Assembly (NCBI RefSeq): GCF_000208925.1
Contig: NW_001915099.1
Coordinates: 1-20,543 of the forward strand
Direction of reading: 5' to 3'
Origin: Entamoeba histolytica HM-1:IMSS
Taxonomy: Eukaryota; Evosea; Mastigamoebida; Endamoebidae
Length of the DNA: 20,543 bases
Each line of letters starts with the position of its first letter. The stretch's first letter is position 1. The notes beneath the pieces were generated by a model. The model was not told where the DNA came from and did not search any database. It saw nothing but the letters and a program-made list of their open reading frames with translations. A program made the position numbers and the translations under genes. Of this stretch, positions 14,707-20,543 are shown piece after piece.

Positions 14707-16641
14707 TTACTTTGAATATTTTTTTAATAGTGTTGGGTTTATTTTAATTACTGTTACACCTCTATTAGTTATCATAGATGTTGATGATGTTGTTGTTGCT
14801 TCTGATTTTTCTGTATTATTTTGATTAAAATATAATTCAGACGGTTCTATTTCTTGGAATTGATTATCTATCTCTTTATAAAATTCAAGAACTTTCTTAT
14901 TAACTTTCCATGCTGCTGCTCCTGGTATTTTGCCAACTATTTTAAGTCCTTCTAATGATTGTAGTCTACTTAATGCAACATATGCTTGTCCAGCTTCAAA
15001 AACTTTTTCTAAATTCAATTCTGCTGCAGGAAGTGTTAATCCTTGAGACTTATGAATACTTAAACCCCATGCATGTGTTAATGGTAATTGAATTCTAGCT
15101 GAAACTATAAGTCCTGATGATTCAATTTCCCAAATATCAGGTGTAATTGTTACAATAACTCCTTTTCCAAAGTCAACAACAGGAAAAAGTTTATTATTTA
15201 AATAAAATTCATTTTCTCCTTTTTTTATATTACAGTCTGCTGCATACGAATCCTTTTGTTCTCTATTTTCTTTATGTTTTACTTTAACTTCTTCAAATCT
15301 TAAAATTTTTCCTACAGCTCCATTAACTAATCCAATTTCTGGTTGTGTATTTTTTAATAACATTACTAATGCTCCAAGTTTTAATGGTAATTGTTCTGGT
15401 GCTGGACATTCTTTTAATGGACCTCTATTACGTTCTAACCCAACATCACATGAATTATAAATATATGGTTGACTAGTTAGTTTTAATAATTCTCTTTTAT
15501 TATAATTTTCAGCATCAAGTCGATGAGAAAAAAGACATGTTTTCTTTTTATCTCCAAGATCACGTTTTTGACATTCTTGAAGAATTTCATATGTTTTCTT
15601 TGTTACAAATCCATATCTTATGTTATTTAACATTTCTATAAATGTTAAATCACTTTGACGATGTTGTGTATGAAGAATCACACATTTTTTAATAACTTCT
15701 TTCCAACATTTTGACTCAAATACAAACTTTACCTCTTTTCCTTTTGACACTGGAGGTAATTGGAAAAAATCACCTGAAAATATGACTTGAATTCCACCAA
15801 ATGGTAAATTGTTTCTTTTTATTTTTTGTGCAATAACATTTAATTTATCTAATAAATCACCTGAAATCATTGATATTTCATCAATTAAAAGTACTTCTAC
15901 TTTACGCCATTTTTCAAAAGCAGTTCTGTTTTTAATTACTTTTGTATATAATATATCAACACTTTGATCACCTAATCCAATTCCAGCAAAACTATGTAAT
16001 GTCGTTCCTCCAATATTACAAGCTGCAATACCAGTAGACGCAGTGATAGCAACTGATCCTTGTTCTGGATGAAGTTCTTTCAATATTGTAATTAATTTTT
16101 TCATTACATATGATTTGCCTGTACCTGCAGCACCTGAAAAGAAGAATGAAATTTCATTTTCAGCTAATTCTATTACTTCTTTTTGATCATCAGAAAGATC
16201 ACTAATAAGTCCTTTAAATTTCATTATGTCATTAACAAATGCTGCTGTTTTGGAATAATCTGATTTTTCTACTTTTTTGATTGGGTTTAAAGGAGGGAAT
16301 TTTACAATTTCTTGTTTAAATTCAATTGGTTTTTGTTTTTGTTTTGATTTCTTTTGTTCCATTGAAAGAAGTTGAAGGATTTGATGTTTTGGTTTTTGTT
16401 TTTCACTATAATTTCTTGACTCAATTGTTGGTTTTGGACTGAACTGTTTTGATAATGTACGTTCTGCTTTAGAGGGAATAGAGTGAATAGGGATATTAGA
16501 AATTGTGGTTGGTTTGTTACTAGTATTAATCTTATCTGTTTTCGTTGTAGTTAAGTTATGAATACTTTTGGGGTATTTCTTATGGATTTGCATTTCTACA
16601 TCACTTTGAGTTGGTCTAGGTAGTTTAGGTGTAATAGACAT
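14707..16641 (-). CDS. PIF1: PIF1-family 5'-3' DNA helicase
   Basis: Single-exon protein of 644 residues with a complete superfamily 1B helicase core. Visible motifs: Q153 in LSDDQKEVI, Walker A GAAGTGKS (170-177), Ia TASTGIAA (200-207), the PIF1 hallmark GGTTLHSFAGIG (211-222), Walker B LIDEISM (252-258), motif III GDFFQLPPV (290-298), motif V HKSQGLT (530-536) and motif VI YVALSR (554-559). NGAVGKI (440-446) fits the family's 2B region. The first 140 residues are Lys/Ser/Thr/Pro-rich and disordered, and the tail is low-complexity. PIF1 helicases unwind G-quadruplexes and R-loops and act at telomeres, in replication fork progress and in mitochondrial DNA upkeep. No clear mitochondrial signal is seen, so a nuclear role is likelier. 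The start is the first Met. Confidence 0.95.
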   Translation of the reverse strand: MSITPKLPRPTQSDVEMQIHKKYPKSIHNLTTTKTDKINTSNKPTTISNIPIHSIPSKAERTLSKQFSPKPTIESRNYSEKQKPKHQILQLLSMEQKKSKQKQKPIEFKQEIVKFPPLNPIKKVEKSDYSKTAAFVNDIMKFKGLISDLSDDQKEVIELAENEISFFFSGAAGTGKSYVMKKLITILKELHPEQGSVAITASTGIAACNIGGTTLHSFAGIGLGDQSVDILYTKVIKNRTAFEKWRKVEVLLIDEISMISGDLLDKLNVIAQKIKRNNLPFGGIQVIFSGDFFQLPPVSKGKEVKFVFESKCWKEVIKKCVILHTQHRQSDLTFIEMLNNIRYGFVTKKTYEILQECQKRDLGDKKKTCLFSHRLDAENYNKRELLKLTSQPYIYNSCDVGLERNRGPLKECPAPEQLPLKLGALVMLLKNTQPEIGLVNGAVGKILRFEEVKVKHKENREQKDSYAADCNIKKGENEFYLNNKLFPVVDFGKGVIVTITPDIWEIESSGLIVSARIQLPLTHAWGLSIHKSQGLTLPAAELNLEKVFEAGQAYVALSRLQSLEGLKIVGKIPGAAAWKVNKKVLEFYKEIDNQFQEIEPSELYFNQNNTEKSEATTTSSTSMITNRGVTVIKINPTLLKKYSK

Positions 16642-16644
16642 AGG

Positions 16645-16663
16645 GTTATCACTAGTTGATAAC
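16645..16663. repeat. Inverted repeat just upstream of the PIF1 start codon
   Basis: GTTATCA, spacer CTAGT, then TGATAAC: a perfect 7-bp stem ending three bases before the PIF1 ATG. With the very short 5' leaders of Entamoeba it would lie in the mRNA leader or at the transcription start. A role as operator or translational hairpin is possible but unproven. Confidence 0.5.
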
Positions 16664-18370
16664 TTAGTTTTGTATTTCTTATTTCAGAAAAGTGGAATAT
16701 ATAACATTAATGATGTGAAATTTAAAATTATCTTCAAATTATTTAATTCATTCAAATTCACAATTTCAAAAACAATTCATTTGGAGTATATTTATAACAA
16801 TCAGTGTGTAATTAAAACCAATTTCAATACTCAATAAATCATTGTTTGATTAAATATTTGAAATAAATTATATTTTGTGAATGTATGAGTTATTATGAAA
16901 AGGTATAAATTCAATTTTAATAAGGATACAAACTTGGATTAGAATAATATATATTAAAGAATATATATGATTATTTCTAAATGCTTTTTGGTAACAATGT
17001 TTTATTCTTTATCATTTAATAATATCCAAATAATCAGTAACTTTAATATTATCAAAATGTTTTTAATATTTTTATACAAAAAGAATAAAGAAGTAATGAA
17101 AGAATGATCTAACTTTTTATGAATGAGTAGTATTCATTTTTTAAAGAATCATATAAAATTGTTACTTTATTTTTAAATGAGTCATAAGATAGTATTCAAT
17201 CTATCTTGATTATATAAATTTTAAAATAAAATATTTTTGATATTGTTATAGAGTTACAGTAATTAATCAAATTTACTATAAAAGAATTCTTTATATGTTA
17301 TTAAATATAGTGTATTATTAATTTATCATACTTTTACATTATACATATTTATATGATATTGAGATAATCATAATCAAATGATATTAACAATTATAATAAA
17401 TAAATATTAATAATAAAATTAAAAAATTAAAGTGATAAATTTATTTTGTATTTTTATTCATAAACAACCAATCAATATTCTTCACTGTTATTTTCTTGTT
17501 TTTAACAAGTATTTTATTTGTCTCTATTGTTCTTCGAATATATATTTAGTTTAAATAATATATATTTAATTCATTAAGAGAGTTAATTTATTAAATTGTA
17601 TTGATTTTAGGTTGTATTAATTCTTCATTCATTTGATTTCTTTCTCAATAAGTTATCGATTTATCATATTTATTTATATTATTGAATCAATGTCAATTTA
17701 ATATATGAATAATTATAAGAATAACATCTTATAACTCAATGTTATATACTTTTTAATATGCTTTATTCATTGTTTACAGTCATTTTATTCAATCATGTTT
17801 GTATGTATATACATATATTGAATCAAATACTTGTTTAAATTAATAATATCAACTCATTTTTATTTCATAAATATATTATTTCATTCTATCTATTCAAAGT
17901 TTGTATAATTGTTCCTTTTAATATTTCTTCTTATGACAATATAGTATTTGTCAAAGTTATAAGTATTTTCAAAACCAAATTTATTTAAGTTAATATTAAC
18001 CATTATTATAATCTTTATCTTTGGAATTTATCTAAATCAAATATCATAAATTATTAATTTCATTTAATATAAATTCAAAATTTTGATACAATACTATTAA
18101 AATTGGTTATTGAAATACCAGTTTATTATAAAATAATCAATTAAAAAAAGATACTAGATAGTGAATAGCTACTATTTGAATAAGAAAAGAAGAGAATAAA
18201 TTAAAAACGAAAAGAATCTTACAAAGAGAGAAAACAAATTTAGAAAGAAAAGAATTTTAGGAAATAAACTAAAAAAGAAATTACAAAAAATAAGGAAATA
18301 ATCCAATAGTAAATTAAATAGATTTTAAAGAATTATAAAAAAACTAAGAAATAAAAAAACCAAAAAAGAG
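16664..18370. other. Long AT-rich intergenic region between divergent PIF1 and RhoGEF genes
   Basis: No gene is visible. A 9-bp AT-only stem with AAAG loop lies at 16947-16968, and a 7-bp stem with 8-nt loop at 17186-17207. From about 18180 to the RhoGEF start the plus strand becomes purine-rich, similar to the leader before the four-helix membrane protein. No tRNA, snoRNA pair of boxes or transposon end was found. Confidence 0.5.
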
Positions 18371-20476
18371 ATGAAGAGAATGATAGCAGGAAGAAGTGAG
18401 GTAATTGAAAAACATCCATCAGTTTTAAAAGGAAGAAATCAATTAGAAGAATTTACAGGAACTAATGGAAAAAGTTTAAATGAATTAGAAGAAATGTTTA
18501 AGAAATATAATGAGTTAATTTCACAAACAATACAAAATCAAACAAAACAAGAAAAAGCATTAGTTGAAGCATTAAAAAGATTAGATGTAATTAATACACA
18601 AATATTAGAACAACAAACATTAGCAATTGATTATAAAGAAGAAAAAGAAAGAATAAATAAACTTGTTGAAGATTCATCATCATTAATTAATGTCAATTCT
18701 GACATTATTTCTAAGTCACAAGAAATACAAAATACACTTAGAACAGCTATTAATGAACGATCAAAAATTGAACATAAAGACAGTTATATTGAAGAAATAA
18801 ATAATGAAAAGAATAATTTATCACCTGAAGAAGTAGAAGAAAAATTAAAAGAAATGAAAGAAAAATATACAATTAAAAATCCACTAACTCAAACACCAAG
18901 TACTCTTGCAATAAAAGAACAAATGACAAAATTAATTCTTCCAACAAAGTCATTTGTTCTTGAGTCATATGATATTCCACAACAAGAAATGATATCAAGA
19001 CATGATACTGAAGAATTAAAAGAAGATAATACACCAATTCCAAGTCGTCATATAAGTAATTATTTACATTCTAATTCAATTGGTGGAAGTTGTATAAAAC
19101 AAACTGATCAAATTGCAATAGAACGATTAATAAAACAACAAAAAAATAATATTTCAAGACATGGAACAAAAACACTTTCAAGAAATATAACAAAAGGTAT
19201 TACAGTACAACCAATAAATAAAACTAAAACAAAAGAATTAATAAATGAAGAAGAAACAAGAAAAAATGAAAGAAAAAGTTCATTAGTATTATTAAAAATG
19301 GTATCAAATAAATTAGTTAGAACAAAAGGTGATATTAAAATTAAAGAAATGTTTATGGAAAGATTTAGAATAATTAAAGAATTTACAGAATATATGATTC
19401 AATATATTAATTGGTATAATTGGCTTGAAAGAGATGTTTATAAATATTCCCTTTATTTTAATATATTAAAAGAAAAAACAGCAAAAGAATTATTTTCGAT
19501 ATATTTTGAAACACTTGAAAGTGATAGAGAAATGACTAAATTAATAAATAATTTATATGGAATAATAGAAACAACAAAAATAGGAAATGAATGTGATAGA
19601 TTTGATGAATTAGTTAATGGATTAACTAAATATTTAAATGAATTACCTAAATTTATTGATTGTGCAAATTATAAAGAAAATACATTAAATTATCTTAAAG
19701 AAGTATTTAATAATAATCATGAATTTAAATTATTAATTGATAAAAAAAATGATAGTAATTGTATTGAAGAATTAGTTGATATCCCTGAATTTCATATTAA
19801 AAAATTAACTCAATTTATTCAAAATTTAATTCAATTAACACCAATTCCTTTACAAACTGATATGTTAAAAGAATGTCAATTTAAAATTAATTCTATTGAC
19901 GTAATTTATCAAAAAAGTAAAATTAAATTAAATGATTTTAATTATTTAAAGGAATTTGGACATAATTTACTTGGATTTGAAGAATTAACTGGAGAAGAAT
20001 TTATTAAAGATGGAAGAAGAATAATTCAAAAATATTCAATTAAAATTATTAATAAAAAAAAACTAGAAAAAAAATTATTAGTTCTTTGTAATGATATTAT
20101 TCTTATTTGTTCTAAACCAAATAGAAATGGTTGTATGGTTACTTATGCAACTGCTCCTTTAATTAAATGTAATTTAATTTTATCACAATCATTAAATGAA
20201 GAATGTGATGCAATTAAAAAAGTAACTAAACTTATTCAACAAGAAGATTTAATAAATTCTTTATTGAAAAAAGCTAAAATTAAAAAATTTCAAGAAATTC
20301 GTAAATATTGTAGTTTTTTAGAATTTATTGGTAAAATTGCTGGAAATCCTATTATTCAATTACAACAAATTTTATTTTGGGGTATTCCTGAATCAAATTC
20401 TTCTATTATTAAAATCGCTTTAATTAATGCCATTGCTTCAAAGAAAACTTCATTATTTTATGATGAAAATGACTAA
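18371..20476 (+). CDS. Coiled-coil protein with divergent RhoGEF (DH-PH) region
   Basis: Single-exon protein of 701 residues. Residues about 35-170 are Glu/Lys/Gln-rich helical repeats, probably coiled coil. Residues 205-300 are polar and likely disordered. Residues about 300-515 look like a worn DH domain: YEYMIQYINW-type first helix (about 335-350), the NYKENTLNYLKEVFNNNHEFKLLI stretch like DH conserved region 2 (433-456), and IPEFHIKKLTQFIQNLIQLTP in place of conserved region 3 (471-491). In typical DH domains region 3 reads P-x-QRI-x-RY-x-LLL-x-x-LLK-x-TP. Residues about 530-630 fit a PH domain (KLLVLCNDIILICSK strands). DH-PH proteins activate Rho GTPases at membranes to drive actin remodelling, and Entamoeba has a large family. 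The assignment rests on pattern and order, with key RY residues missing. The final 70 residues are unrecognised. The start is the first Met. Confidence 0.6.
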   Translation: MKRMIAGRSEVIEKHPSVLKGRNQLEEFTGTNGKSLNELEEMFKKYNELISQTIQNQTKQEKALVEALKRLDVINTQILEQQTLAIDYKEEKERINKLVEDSSSLINVNSDIISKSQEIQNTLRTAINERSKIEHKDSYIEEINNEKNNLSPEEVEEKLKEMKEKYTIKNPLTQTPSTLAIKEQMTKLILPTKSFVLESYDIPQQEMISRHDTEELKEDNTPIPSRHISNYLHSNSIGGSCIKQTDQIAIERLIKQQKNNISRHGTKTLSRNITKGITVQPINKTKTKELINEEETRKNERKSSLVLLKMVSNKLVRTKGDIKIKEMFMERFRIIKEFTEYMIQYINWYNWLERDVYKYSLYFNILKEKTAKELFSIYFETLESDREMTKLINNLYGIIETTKIGNECDRFDELVNGLTKYLNELPKFIDCANYKENTLNYLKEVFNNNHEFKLLIDKKNDSNCIEELVDIPEFHIKKLTQFIQNLIQLTPIPLQTDMLKECQFKINSIDVIYQKSKIKLNDFNYLKEFGHNLLGFEELTGEEFIKDGRRIIQKYSIKIINKKKLEKKLLVLCNDIILICSKPNRNGCMVTYATAPLIKCNLILSQSLNEECDAIKKVTKLIQQEDLINSLLKKAKIKKFQEIRKYCSFLEFIGKIAGNPIIQLQQILFWGIPESNSSIIKIALINAIASKKTSLFYDEND

Positions 20477-20543
20477 AATTATTTAAATTTTTTTTTTTTT
20501 AAATTATTTAATATTTTTTTTTTAAATTGGTGGAATTTCCGGA

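Noticed and set aside
16947..16968. AT-only inverted repeat (9-bp stem, AAAG loop)
   Set aside because: Stems of only A and T are expected often in DNA this AT-rich; no supporting context.
20522..20543. Possible C-terminal end of a minus-strand gene at the window edge (reading ...PEIPPI then stop)
   Set aside because: Only about six codons are in the window. A convergent neighbour is plausible but cannot be supported.
1..20543. Search for a defence system, transposon, CRISPR array or gene cluster acting as one unit
   Set aside because: The genes are unrelated eukaryotic housekeeping and signalling genes on alternating strands. No repeats-plus-spacers, transposase or reverse transcriptase is present.

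Overview
The window looks like nuclear DNA of an Entamoeba species, probably from the E. histolytica/E. dispar/E. nuttalli group. This rests on four things: very high AT content; compact, mostly intron-poor genes; short introns with GTTTGT donors and TAG-type acceptors; and an exact AATGAACT (GAAC) promoter element in front of a ribosomal protein gene. The species is inferred from style and not proven. There are no ribosome-binding sites, operons, CRISPR arrays or recognisable transposons.

Layout, left to right. Positions 1-2110 hold no credible gene. They form AT-rich DNA split into blocks of opposite strand bias, with a perfect 20-bp palindrome near one switch point. Then follow: a three-exon CCDC130/YJU2B splicing factor (minus, 2275-2975), divergent from a two-exon ubiquilin/Dsk2 shuttle protein (plus, 3181-4221); a TEX2/Nvj2-like SMP lipid-transfer protein (minus, 4346-5875); a 1.3-kb gap holding what may be a decayed minus-strand gene; a C2-less copine (plus, 7157-7978); an archaeal-sized Orc1/Cdc6 (minus, 8100-9275), divergent from an RRM plus zinc-knuckle plus RS splicing factor (plus, 9492-10333, one 179-bp intron); a ZNHIT3/Hit1-like zinc-HIT protein (minus, 10407-10841), tail-to-tail with the splicing factor; and ribosomal protein eL30 (plus, 11083-11412). 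After another 0.9-kb gap come a TLDc-domain gene that seems to lack its 5' end (plus, 12438-12830), a Rab7-type GTPase (minus, 13245-13865), an unrecognised four-helix membrane protein (plus, 14168-14644), a complete PIF1 helicase (minus, 14707-16641), a 1.7-kb AT-rich gap, and a large coiled-coil protein with a divergent RhoGEF (DH-PH) region (plus, 18371-20476).

The neighbours are not an operon or a dedicated system. Themes recur: RNA processing (CCDC130, RSZ-type SR protein, ZNHIT3), DNA replication (Orc1/Cdc6, PIF1), and membrane traffic or signalling (SMP protein, copine, Rab7, RhoGEF). This looks like ordinary gene order and I infer no joint function. Four introns were placed by eye, and each joins two halves of a conserved domain in frame.

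I see no convincing undescribed multi-gene system. The most checkable oddities are Asn in place of the catalytic Gln of the Rab7 protein, the TLDc fold starting upstream of any ATG, the strand-asymmetric 2-kb block with its palindrome, a hairpin inside the long SR-gene intron, and the eroded DH signature of the last gene.
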